Of a DNA stretch of 32,511 nt, positions 1-6,304 are shown one piece after another. Positions within the stretch are counted from its first letter, which is position 1. Each line of letters starts with the position of its first letter. This DNA is from an uncultured Bacteroides sp. Lineage in GTDB: Bacteria; Bacteroidota; Bacteroidia; Bacteroidales; Bacteroidaceae. The stretch is from assembly GCA_947574505.1 (NCBI GenBank), contig CANPJW010000032.1, forward strand, positions 1 to 32,511, written 5' to 3'. Below the pieces are notes generated by a model. The model searched no databases. It worked only from the letters and a program-made list of their open reading frames with translations, and was not told the DNA's origin. The position numbers and the translations under genes were made by a program.

Positions 1-3
1 GCG

Positions 4-35
4 CAAAGATACGCTGGGTTGCGATGCGTGTCAAG
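4..35 (-). promoter_or_regulatory. Putative leftward Bacteroides promoter
   Basis: On the minus strand, TATCTTTG (11 to 4) fits the Bacteroides -7 consensus TAnnTTTG. CTTG at 35-32, 20 bp further upstream, could be the -33 element. It would drive a gene that lies to the left of the window. The roughly 180 bp between here and the end of the regulator gene at 216 shows no gene. The call rests on the motif alone. Confidence 0.4.
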
Positions 36-215
36 GCGGAAAATAGAATGGTTACCAACTGAGCCACTATGAGTGTCTTTTTGTATGGATTTTATGTGAA
101 ATATAAAAATACAATCTATATTAAGTCATATTATTGTTTTAGTTGTTGCCGGAGTTACCGTAGTCTATATTGTTCGTTTTATAGATAACTTTCTTTCTCA
201 GCGCAGAAGATAGAA

Positions 216-1424
216 TCAACTCTCGAACATTCTGCTACGTGCCAGCATGCAAGCCCCTACAATACCAGCTTTGTCCTTCAATTTGGAAGTCATGATGGCC
301 GAATCTTTATTGACCAGATTTAGAGAATACTTACGTACTGCTGTTTTGATGGGCTGGGTGATATAGTCACCGGTTAATGATAGGGTTCCGCCTATGATAA
401 CCAATTCGGGATTGAAGATATTTATTAATCCTGCAATCTGTTTTCCAAGTTTCTGTCCAATCTCTTCTACTATCTCGATACAGAGTAAATCCTCTTTATT
501 CACGGCAGCGATAATTTCATCAAGAGTTAGTGCATTATCTTTTGATAAGATTCTGTTTGATAAAATAGAACTTTCTCCGTTTTGGATACGTTCGATTAAC
601 ATTCTATGAAGGGCGGAGCCGGACGCTTCGGTTTCCAAGCATCCTTTTTTCCCACAATGACAAATGATTTCGTTGTCAAAGACATTGGTATGTCCAAATT
701 CTCCGGAAAAGCCCGATTTCCCGGTATATATTTTCCCATCAATAATAATGCCGATACCTAATCCCCAACTAACATTTACAAAGATAATATCTTTTTCTCC
801 TTTTACGCATCCCTTCATGAATTCTCCATAGGTCATGGCGCGTGTATCATTATCTATCGTTACCCGAAATCCAATTTTCTCAGTTAGTACTTCTGCTAAG
901 GGTCTTTCTTCGAAATTGAATAGGCTGAAACTATAACCGGATTCAGGATTCACTCTGCCGGAAACATTTATATTGATATTTAATATTTTATCATTATCAA
1001 CATCTACTTTTTTTATAAATTGAAGAATAAGTCTGCATAGCTCATCAAGTGCTTCAGAAGTATTTTCTGATTTAAAAGGGATATTCATTTTTAATTCTAC
1101 CATATCGCCTTTGAAATTGATTAAACCTATATTAATCGCAAATTTCTTGATGTCTACCCCAATGAAGTATCCGGATTCGGGATTAAGACCATACAGGCTG
1201 GGATAACGTCCACCACTTGTCTCCAGTTTGCCATAATCATTAATATAGCCTTCTTCACACATTTCACTAATGAATTTTGTGACGGTTGGAACGCTAAGAT
1301 CTAGCTCTTTTGCTAAATCTGTAATAGTAGAACTACCATTATATATATAATGCGTAATAATCCTCTTCTTGAGAAGAGCATTTTTGGTTCCTGCTTCTAT
1401 TTCTTTCAGTAAATGTTGTTTCAT
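216..1424 (-). CDS. ROK-family transcriptional regulator, probable regulator of the sialic acid locus
   Basis: This is a 402-residue protein. Residues 20-60 form a winged helix-turn-helix (ITDLAKELDLSVPTVTKFI). A ROK sugar-kinase-like domain follows from about residue 85. It keeps the sugar-site sequence DND (191-193), GEFGH (241-245), and the ROK zinc signature CHCGKKGC followed by LE (255-264). An N-terminal HTH on a ROK fold is the layout of NagC/Mlc/XylR-type regulators, which sense sugars or sugar phosphates; simple ROK kinases lack the HTH. The gene is divergent from the NanQ-like gene and is the only regulator near the nan genes. A site shared with four nan promoters overlaps its own promoter, so autoregulation is likely. 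The ligand is not readable from sequence; a sialic acid pathway intermediate such as ManNAc or GlcNAc, or a phosphate of either, is a guess. Confidence 0.9.
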   Translation of the reverse strand: MKQHLLKEIEAGTKNALLKKRIITHYIYNGSSTITDLAKELDLSVPTVTKFISEMCEEGYINDYGKLETSGGRYPSLYGLNPESGYFIGVDIKKFAINIGLINFKGDMVELKMNIPFKSENTSEALDELCRLILQFIKKVDVDNDKILNININVSGRVNPESGYSFSLFNFEERPLAEVLTEKIGFRVTIDNDTRAMTYGEFMKGCVKGEKDIIFVNVSWGLGIGIIIDGKIYTGKSGFSGEFGHTNVFDNEIICHCGKKGCLETEASGSALHRMLIERIQNGESSILSNRILSKDNALTLDEIIAAVNKEDLLCIEIVEEIGQKLGKQIAGLINIFNPELVIIGGTLSLTGDYITQPIKTAVRKYSLNLVNKDSAIMTSKLKDKAGIVGACMLARSRMFES

Positions 1425-1449
1425 CTTAGTTCTTCTATATTCTTTTCCA

Positions 1450-1457
1450 CAAAGATA
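1450..1457 (-). promoter_or_regulatory. -7 box of the ROK regulator promoter
   Basis: Minus-strand TATCTTTG matches TAnnTTTG and lies 26 bp upstream of the regulator's start codon. The AT-rich operator-like site (1456-1474) begins at this box and runs through the -7/-33 spacer, the usual place for a repressor to act. Confidence 0.6.
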
Positions 1458-1474
1458 ATAAATTTATTTATTAA
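1456..1474. promoter_or_regulatory. Operator-like site 1 (rok promoter)
   Basis: The core AATAAATTTATTTATTAA at 1457-1474 contains the perfect palindrome AATAAATTTATT (1457-1468). An 18-bp stretch, 1456-1473, is the exact reverse complement of 1574-1591 in front of nanQ. Related sites precede nanT, nanO and nanH. It touches the rok -7 box, consistent with autorepression. AT-rich palindromes of this kind suit ROK regulators such as NagC and Mlc. Assigning it to the adjacent ROK protein is inference. Confidence 0.6.
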
Positions 1475-1572
1475 TAGATGTCTGCCGAATTTGAAATTGT
1501 TATAATGTCCATTTCTGTGTTCTTCTTTGGCGTAAATGATTAATGTGAAATATCTGACTTTTACAAGTGAAT

Positions 1573-1596
1573 ATAATAAATAAATTTATTAATATG
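1573..1596. promoter_or_regulatory. Operator-like site 2 (nanQ promoter)
   Basis: TAATAAATAAATTTATTA (1574-1591) is the exact inverse of site 1, and its palindromic core AATAAATTTATT lies at 1579-1590. The core centre is about 36 bp upstream of the nanQ -7 box (1621), just upstream of where the -33 element should be. That position fits activation better than simple blocking of the core promoter. Confidence 0.6.
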
Positions 1597-1620
1597 GATA
1601 TTTATATTAAATATTTATTC

Positions 1621-1628
1621 TATATTTG
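1621..1628 (+). promoter_or_regulatory. -7 box of the nanQ-like gene
   Basis: TATATTTG fits the Bacteroides -7 consensus, 36 bp upstream of the chosen start at 1665. No good -33 element is visible at 19-21 bp spacing, as expected of a promoter that needs an activator. Confidence 0.65.
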
Positions 1629-1664
1629 TGCAGATATTGTTTAACTATAAATGAAAGGAGAAAT

Positions 1665-2111
1665 ATGATTGTATCTAATCTGCAAAATAGTCAGCGCATT
1701 GAAGGGCTTCACCCTATGTTTGGGCTTCTGTTCAGCTATGTGAAAACGCATGATTTACTTCACGCGGATTTGGGGCGTATTGAGATTGATGGTGAGCGCT
1801 TGTTTATTAATAATGTAAATCCGGAGTGTGTAGCTTCTGATGAGCAGGTTTTAGAGTTGCATCACGATTACATTGATGTGCATATTCTGTTAGAGGGCGC
1901 AGAGACGATTGGCTGGAAGGCTTTAGAGGATTTGCAAAATGAGGTTAAGGCATATTCTAAAGAGGAAGAATGTGCTTTATATTCAGATCGTCCTACTACT
2001 TATGTTAATCTGTTGCCGGGGCAATTTGTGATTGTGTATCCGGAGGATCCCCATGCACCGGTTATCGGTCATGGTAAGATTCGTAAGTTGATAGCTAAAG
2101 TAAAGCTTTGA
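1665..2111 (+). CDS. nanQ: YhcH/YjgK/YiaL family protein (NanQ-like sialic acid anomerase)
   Basis: A 148-residue cytosolic protein filling a single YhcH/YjgK/YiaL (DUF386) domain. Conserved putative metal-binding motifs are HHDYIDVH (66-73) and EDPHAP (127-132). E. coli YhcH (NanQ) belongs to its nan operon and is reported to speed sialic acid anomer conversion before lyase cleavage; that role is inferred here from family and context. The start at 1665 was preferred over an in-frame start at 1626 because AAAGGAG sits just upstream and because 1626 overlaps the -7 box. The gene is monocistronic: its own promoter precedes it and a terminator follows at 2139. It is the first gene of the rightward half of the locus. 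Confidence 0.85.
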   Translation: MIVSNLQNSQRIEGLHPMFGLLFSYVKTHDLLHADLGRIEIDGERLFINNVNPECVASDEQVLELHHDYIDVHILLEGAETIGWKALEDLQNEVKAYSKEEECALYSDRPTTYVNLLPGQFVIVYPEDPHAPVIGHGKIRKLIAKVKL

Positions 2112-2138
2112 TTTATTATTGGATTGGTTTTCAATACC

Positions 2139-2179
2139 AAAAAGGTAGCGTTATTTATTGTAGTAGCGCTACCTTTTTT
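2139..2179 (+). terminator. Rho-independent terminator after nanQ
   Basis: The arms AAAAGGTAGCG (2140-2150) and CGCTACCTTTT (from 2167) form a strong stem that runs into a T tract ending at 2179. It separates the nanQ-like gene from the nanT operon. Confidence 0.85.
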
Positions 2180-2230
2180 AGCTGTGTAAGCTATTGTTAT
2201 GCATTGCTTATTAATTAATCTAGGATTATA

Positions 2231-2250
2231 TAATAAAATATTTAATTAAA
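2231..2250. promoter_or_regulatory. Operator-like site 3 (nanT promoter), weaker
   Basis: AATAAAATATTTAATTAA (2232-2249) matches the site 1 core at 14 of 18 positions, with both ends (AATAAA and ATTAA) kept. Its centre is 36.5 bp upstream of the nanT -7 box, the same distance as at the nanH site. Chance similarity in an AT-rich gap is possible; the matching position is the stronger argument. Confidence 0.45.
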
Positions 2251-2252
2251 TA

Positions 2253-2284
2253 TTTGGATGATAATAAAAATGTTATTACGTTTG
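2253..2284 (+). promoter_or_regulatory. Promoter of the nanT-nanA-nanE operon
   Basis: TTTG (2253-2256), a 20-bp spacer and TACGTTTG (2277-2284) fit the Bacteroides sigma factor consensus well. Operator-like site 3 ends 2 bp upstream of the -33 element. Confidence 0.7.
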
Positions 2285-2324
2285 CAATGATTTAACGCGA
2301 GTGAAACATAAAAAATTACTTTAT

Positions 2325-3566
2325 ATGAAAAACAAGAGTATTTATCCCTGGGTGGTAGTTGGCTTATTGTGGATAGTGGCGCTTCTTAATTATATGGATC
2401 GTCAGATGCTTTCTACTATGCAAGAAGCTATGAAAGTCGATATTGTGGAGTTGAATAAAGCAGAAGCTTTTGGTGCTTTGATGGCTATTTTCTTGTGGAT
2501 ATATGGCTTTATGAGTCCTATTGCCGGAATGATAGCAGATAGGGTCAATCGTAAATGGTTGGTGGTTGGCAGTCTTTTTGTTTGGTCTGCTGTTACTTTC
2601 TTGATGGGATATGCTCAAGATTTTCACGAGCTATATTGGTTACGTGCTATAATGGGAGTCAGTGAAGCGTTGTATATTCCATCGGCTTTGTCGTTGATTG
2701 CTGATTGGCATGAAGGAAAATCACGTTCTTTAGCGGTAGGAGTACATATGACAGGGTTGTATGTAGGACAGGCTATCGGTGGTTTCGGAGCTACAGCGGC
2801 TGCGGCTTTTTCTTGGCAAGCTACTTTTCATTGGTTTGGTATTGTTGGTATCGCCTATTCTTTGGTGCTAATATTATTTTTGAAAGAAAATCCTATCCAT
2901 AATATTGCTATTAAGGAAATAGATAATGTTCCTAAAGAGAAGAACTCTTCTGTCATAAGTGGTCTCTCCCTGCTGTTTACTAACTGGGCATTTTGGATAA
3001 TTCTTATTTATTTTGCTGCTCCCAGCCTTCCGGGATGGGCTACAAAGAACTGGCTTCCGACATTGTTTGCAGATAGTCTGAATATTCCTATGGCCGAGGC
3101 AGGTCCGATCTCTACCATAACAATTGCAGTATCGTCTTTTATCGGTGTGATTCTAGGTGGAATATTGTCCGACCGTTGGGTGCAAAAAAATATTCGTGGA
3201 CGTATTTATACTGGAGCTATTGGCCTGGGGATGACTATACCGGCGTTGCTTTTGCTCGGTTTTGGTCATAGTTTTATCAGTGTGATTGGTGCAGGTCTGC
3301 TTTTTGGTATTGGTTTTGGAATATTTGATGCAAATAATATGCCTATCCTATGTCAGTTTGTATCGGCAAAACACCGTGCAACTGCTTATGGCATAATGAA
3401 TATGACCGGAGTATTTGCCGGGGCTGCCGTGACCGAACTTCTTGGCAAGTGGACAGATGGTGGAAGCCTGGGACAAGGATTTGCAATGTTGAGTATTGTA
3501 GTGACTGTGGCATTGGTACTTCAAATCTATTTCTTAAGACCGAAGACGGATAATATGGTAGATTGA
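2325..3566 (+). CDS. nanT: MFS transporter, probable sialic acid permease NanT
   Basis: A 413-residue inner-membrane protein with about 12 hydrophobic segments. The loop sequence DRVNRKW near the end of TM2 and the similar SDRWVQKNIRGR in the second half are typical of the major facilitator superfamily, probably the anion:cation symporter group. It should bring free sialic acid from the periplasm into the cytosol with a coupling ion. The start at 2325 was chosen because an in-frame GTG at 2301 would lie only about 10 nt after the expected transcript start. It is the first gene of an operon with lyase and epimerase, the same functional set as the B. fragilis nanLET genes. The substrate is inferred from this context. 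Confidence 0.85.
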   Translation: MKNKSIYPWVVVGLLWIVALLNYMDRQMLSTMQEAMKVDIVELNKAEAFGALMAIFLWIYGFMSPIAGMIADRVNRKWLVVGSLFVWSAVTFLMGYAQDFHELYWLRAIMGVSEALYIPSALSLIADWHEGKSRSLAVGVHMTGLYVGQAIGGFGATAAAAFSWQATFHWFGIVGIAYSLVLILFLKENPIHNIAIKEIDNVPKEKNSSVISGLSLLFTNWAFWIILIYFAAPSLPGWATKNWLPTLFADSLNIPMAEAGPISTITIAVSSFIGVILGGILSDRWVQKNIRGRIYTGAIGLGMTIPALLLLGFGHSFISVIGAGLLFGIGFGIFDANNMPILCQFVSAKHRATAYGIMNMTGVFAGAAVTELLGKWTDGGSLGQGFAMLSIVVTVALVLQIYFLRPKTDNMVD

Positions 3567-3595
3567 GAATAATACTAACTTTATAAAAAAATAAA

Positions 3596-4516
3596 ATGAT
3601 GGAACGAATTAAAGGACTTATTGATGCACCGTTTACTCCTTTTTATGAAAATGGTGAAATAAATTTAGAACCAATTGAAGCGTACGCCAAAATGTTGGTA
3701 AAGAATGGGCTGCAAGGAGTTTTTATCAATGGATCTTCCGGTGAAGGCTATATGCTGACAGAAGAAGAACGCATGCGACTGGCCGAACGCTGGGTGTCTG
3801 TTGTACCCGAAGGCTTTAAAGTAATTGTGCATGTTGGTAGTTGCTGTGTGAAGGCGAGCCGTATGCTGGCCGAACATGCACAGAAAATCGGTGCATGGGG
3901 GATTGGTGCTATGGCTCCACCTTTTCCGAAGATTGGACGTATTGAAGAATTAGTTAAGTACATCGAAGAGATTGCATCCGGTGCACCCGAACTTCCTTTC
4001 TATTATTATCATATTCCGGCATTTAATGGTGCTTTTTTGCCAATGGTTAAATTATTGGAAGCAGTAGACGGACGTATTCCTAATTTCGCAGGTATCAAAT
4101 ATACATTTGAAAGCATGTATGAGTACAATCAGTGTCGTTTATATAAGAATGGTAAATTCGATATGCTGCATGGTCAGGACGAAACGATTCTTCCTTGTCT
4201 GGCTATGGGCGGTGCTCAGGGTGGCATTGGCGGAACTACCAATTATAACGGAAAAGAATTGGTTGGTATTATTGATGCATGGAAAGCCGGTGATTTGGAG
4301 ACAGCCCGTGAACGTCAGAACTTCTCACAGGAAGTGATTAACGTTATCTGCCATTTCCGTGGAAATATAGTTGGTGGAAAACGCATAATGAAATTGATAG
4401 GCCTTGATTTAGGTAAGAACCGTACCCCATTTCAGAATATGACAGATGCAGAAGAGGCGCAGATGAGAGCAGAATTGGAAGCAATCCATTTCTTCAAACG
4501 TTGTAACAAATTCTAA
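3596..4516 (+). CDS. nanA: N-acetylneuraminate lyase (sialic acid aldolase)
   Basis: A 306-residue cytosolic TIM-barrel enzyme of the DapA/NanA family. It would split N-acetylneuraminate into ManNAc and pyruvate through a Schiff base. Visible signatures are GSSGEG (46-51), the catalytic tyrosine region YYYHIPA (136-142), and the Schiff-base lysine in GIKYT (K168). Length and motif spacing match E. coli NanA. ATG occurs twice at the start (3596 and 3599) and either may be used. It lies 29 bp after nanT and 11 bp before nanE, so co-transcription is very likely. In B. fragilis the equivalent gene is called nanL. Related DHDPS-family aldolases are possible by family alone, but the setting points to sialic acid. 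Confidence 0.93.
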   Translation: MMERIKGLIDAPFTPFYENGEINLEPIEAYAKMLVKNGLQGVFINGSSGEGYMLTEEERMRLAERWVSVVPEGFKVIVHVGSCCVKASRMLAEHAQKIGAWGIGAMAPPFPKIGRIEELVKYIEEIASGAPELPFYYYHIPAFNGAFLPMVKLLEAVDGRIPNFAGIKYTFESMYEYNQCRLYKNGKFDMLHGQDETILPCLAMGGAQGGIGGTTNYNGKELVGIIDAWKAGDLETARERQNFSQEVINVICHFRGNIVGGKRIMKLIGLDLGKNRTPFQNMTDAEEAQMRAELEAIHFFKRCNKF

Positions 4517-4527
4517 TTGTACGAGGC

Positions 4528-5703
4528 ATGAACGAAACAGAATATATTAATCAATGGGCTGCATCTTATAAGGACGACATAATGAACGACATTATGCCGT
4601 TCTGGATGAAGCATGGCTTGGATCGTAAGCATGGCGGTGTTTATACTTGTATCGATCGCGATGGCAGTATAATAGATACCACAAAGTCTGTGTGGTTTCA
4701 GGGACGTTTTGGTTTCATTGCAGCATTTGCATATAATAATATAGAAAAGAATCCCGAATGGCTTTCCGCTTCGAAAAGTTGTATTGACTTTATAGAAGCC
4801 CATTGCTTTGATACGGATGGGCACATGTTTTTTGAAGTAACGGAAGAAGGTACTCCTTTGCGTAAACGTCGTTATGTGTTCTCTGAAGGGTTTGCTGCTA
4901 TTGCAATGGCTGAATACGCTTTGGCAACCGGTGACAATAAATATGCTGAAAGAGCTTTGGAGATTTTCAAGAGTATACAGCATTTCTTACAAACTCCTGG
5001 TTTGCTGGAACCGAAATATCTGCCTTCATTGGAAGCACGAGGTCATTCAATTACGATGATTTTGATTAATACAGCTTCTCGGATCCGTATGGTTGTTGAC
5101 GACCCGGTGTTGACAGAACAGATCGACCGGTCGATTGCAGCATTGCGTCAATACTTCATTCATCCCGAATTTAAAGCTTTGCTTGAGATGGTAGGACCCA
5201 ATGGTGAATTTATTGATACTTGTAACGGACGTCTCATAAATCCGGGACATTGTATTGAAACAGCCTGGTTCATCATGGAAGAAGCTAAATATCGCAACTG
5301 GGATAAAGATTTACTCCAATTGGCTCTTCAAATTCTTGATTGGTCTTGGGAATGGGGATGGGACAAGGAGTTCGGTGGAATCATCAATTTTCGTGACTGT
5401 CGTAATCTTCCGGTTCAAGACTATTCTCAGGATATGAAATTCTGGTGGCCGCAAACAGAAGCTATTATTGCTACTTTATATGCTTATCAAGCTACCGGAG
5501 ATGAAAAATATCTTCAGATGCACAAGCAGATCAGTGATTGGACGTACGCTCATTTTCCCGATAAGGAGTACGGAGAATGGTATGGCTATCTTCATCGTGA
5601 CGGTACCGTAGCCCAACCCGCCAAAGGGAATCTTTTTAAAGGTCCTTTCCATATACCTCGCATGATGATTCGTAGTTATATGCTTTGTAAGGAACTTCTT
5701 TGA
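4528..5703 (+). CDS. nanE: N-acylglucosamine 2-epimerase (RenBP/AGE type), ManNAc to GlcNAc
   Basis: A 391-residue (alpha/alpha)6-barrel protein of the AGE family, typical length. Landmarks are FQGRFGF (57-63) and two histidines in the expected catalytic places: H241 in NPGHCIETAW and H375 in GPFHIPRMM. It would convert the ManNAc made by NanA into GlcNAc, which then needs a hexokinase not present here. This differs from enterobacterial NanE, which acts on the 6-phosphate and belongs to another fold. GAGG 6 nt before the ATG is a plausible ribosome binding site. It is the last intact gene of the nanT operon; no terminator follows, and transcription probably runs into the remnant at 5746. Confidence 0.92.
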   Translation: MNETEYINQWAASYKDDIMNDIMPFWMKHGLDRKHGGVYTCIDRDGSIIDTTKSVWFQGRFGFIAAFAYNNIEKNPEWLSASKSCIDFIEAHCFDTDGHMFFEVTEEGTPLRKRRYVFSEGFAAIAMAEYALATGDNKYAERALEIFKSIQHFLQTPGLLEPKYLPSLEARGHSITMILINTASRIRMVVDDPVLTEQIDRSIAALRQYFIHPEFKALLEMVGPNGEFIDTCNGRLINPGHCIETAWFIMEEAKYRNWDKDLLQLALQILDWSWEWGWDKEFGGIINFRDCRNLPVQDYSQDMKFWWPQTEAIIATLYAYQATGDEKYLQMHKQISDWTYAHFPDKEYGEWYGYLHRDGTVAQPAKGNLFKGPFHIPRMMIRSYMLCKELL

Positions 5704-5745
5704 AGTAGTACGTAGCTTTTAAAGATAAAATCTAAAACTATTACT

Positions 5746-5871
5746 ATGCGTATATTGAAAAACACATTGTTAGCAGGACTTATGCTTCTCTTTTCTTGTA
5801 TGAAAGGAGAAGCACAGTCCGGTGCTAAAAACACTTTTCTGAGTTTCCTAAATACACCGTGTTTTTTATAA
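5746..5871 (+). pseudogene. 5' remnant of an exported protein gene, 41 codons
   Basis: An ATG 42 bp after nanE opens a 41-codon frame. It begins MRILKNTLLAGLMLLFSC and continues MKGEAQ, which is a good export signal (either a signal peptide cut near AEQ-like EAQ or a lipobox-like FSC). Only about 15 residues follow (SGAKNTFLSFLNTP...), then a stop. The sequence turns strongly AT-rich and noncoding soon after. This looks like the front end of a secreted or lipoprotein gene that was once the fourth member of the operon and lost its body by deletion. A genuine small secreted peptide is the alternative. The parent family could not be recognised. Confidence 0.5.
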
Positions 5872-5911
5872 GTATTATTATTAAAATAATAGGTGGTGAT
5901 TATTAATGAAT

Positions 5912-5931
5912 ACCTAAGTTCGATTAGAACT
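5912..5931 (+). repeat. Left copy of a 20-bp inverted repeat flanking the nanO promoter
   Basis: ACCTAAGTTCGATTAGAACT is the exact reverse complement of 6239-6258. Internally it has the arms AGTTC and GAACT around a 5-nt asymmetric spacer GATTA, the general architecture of a tyrosine recombinase core site. The 307 bp between the copies contain the full promoter of the SusC-like gene. Confidence 0.8.
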
Positions 5932-6100
5932 AATTCTATCGTAATATTTATGTTTATCTTATTAAGAAGTAGCTGTGCTAATCTAAATACGAAAAAGAAA
6001 CTTCAAAAGAAATACCTATTATCCCCTTAATTAGTAAATATTCGAGTACAGAGTATTAATAGTGCAATTTAATAAATAATCCTATGCTTATCAATATATA

Positions 6101-6120
6101 TAAATAAAATTATTTATTAA
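6101..6120. promoter_or_regulatory. Operator-like site 4 (nanO promoter)
   Basis: AATAAAATTATTTATTAA (6103-6120) matches site 1 at 17 of 18 positions in the same written orientation. It ends 4 bp before the -33 element and is centred about 36 bp upstream of the -7 box. Confidence 0.6.
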
Positions 6121-6124
6121 ATGG

Positions 6125-6155
6125 TTTGTCATTATTAATAATATATGTATATTTG
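6125..6155 (+). promoter_or_regulatory. Promoter of the nanO-nanU operon
   Basis: TTTG (6125-6128), a 19-bp spacer and TATATTTG (6148-6155) make a consensus Bacteroides promoter, the best in the window. The predicted leader to the ATG at 6305 is about 140 nt and includes the long hairpin at 6227-6265. Confidence 0.8.
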
Positions 6156-6226
6156 CGAGGTTTTTAAGAAATATATATTGATGGGTAAGAATAAAATTGA
6201 TTATGAAATAGAAATAATTCCAAGAA

Positions 6227-6265
6227 ATATCTCACCTAAGTTCTAATCGAACTTAGGTGAGATAT
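6227..6265 (+). repeat. Perfect 17-bp hairpin in the nanO leader, including the right 20-bp repeat copy
   Basis: Positions 6227-6243 pair perfectly with 6249-6265 around the loop TAATC. The right part (6239-6258) is the inverted copy of 5912-5931, so the two spacers, GATTA and TAATC, are reversed relative to each other. A T run at 6277-6284 begins 11 nt after the stem, too far for a standard terminator. The hairpin may serve as a recombination site, an attenuator or a leader-stabilising structure. Confidence 0.75.
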
Positions 6266-6304
6266 GTGAACAACTCTTTTTTTTATTAACTAAAAGTAAT
6301 ACTT

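Larger units (their letters stand above)
5932..6238. promoter_or_regulatory. Candidate invertible promoter segment upstream of nanO
   Basis: This AT-rich noncoding stretch between two perfect inverted repeats holds the -33/-7 promoter (6125-6155) and operator-like site 4 (6103-6120). It may also hold an extra half-site TTAATAAATAA (6069-6079). In the orientation seen, the promoter points at the SusC gene. No reading frame of note was found. Bacteroides is known to switch SusC/SusD operons and capsule loci by inverting promoters between short inverted repeats. Application of that model here is inference, and no invertase gene lies in the window. Confidence 0.5.

Noticed and set aside
2301..2324. 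GTG at 2301 as the start of nanT
   Set aside because: It would lie about 10 nt after the expected transcript start and add eight residues unlike the family; the ATG at 2325 gives a normal N-terminus.
6227..6284. Leader hairpin plus T run considered as a standard terminator
   Set aside because: The T run begins 11 nt after the stem, and the structure lies between a consensus promoter and its own gene; attenuation is possible but simple termination is not supported.
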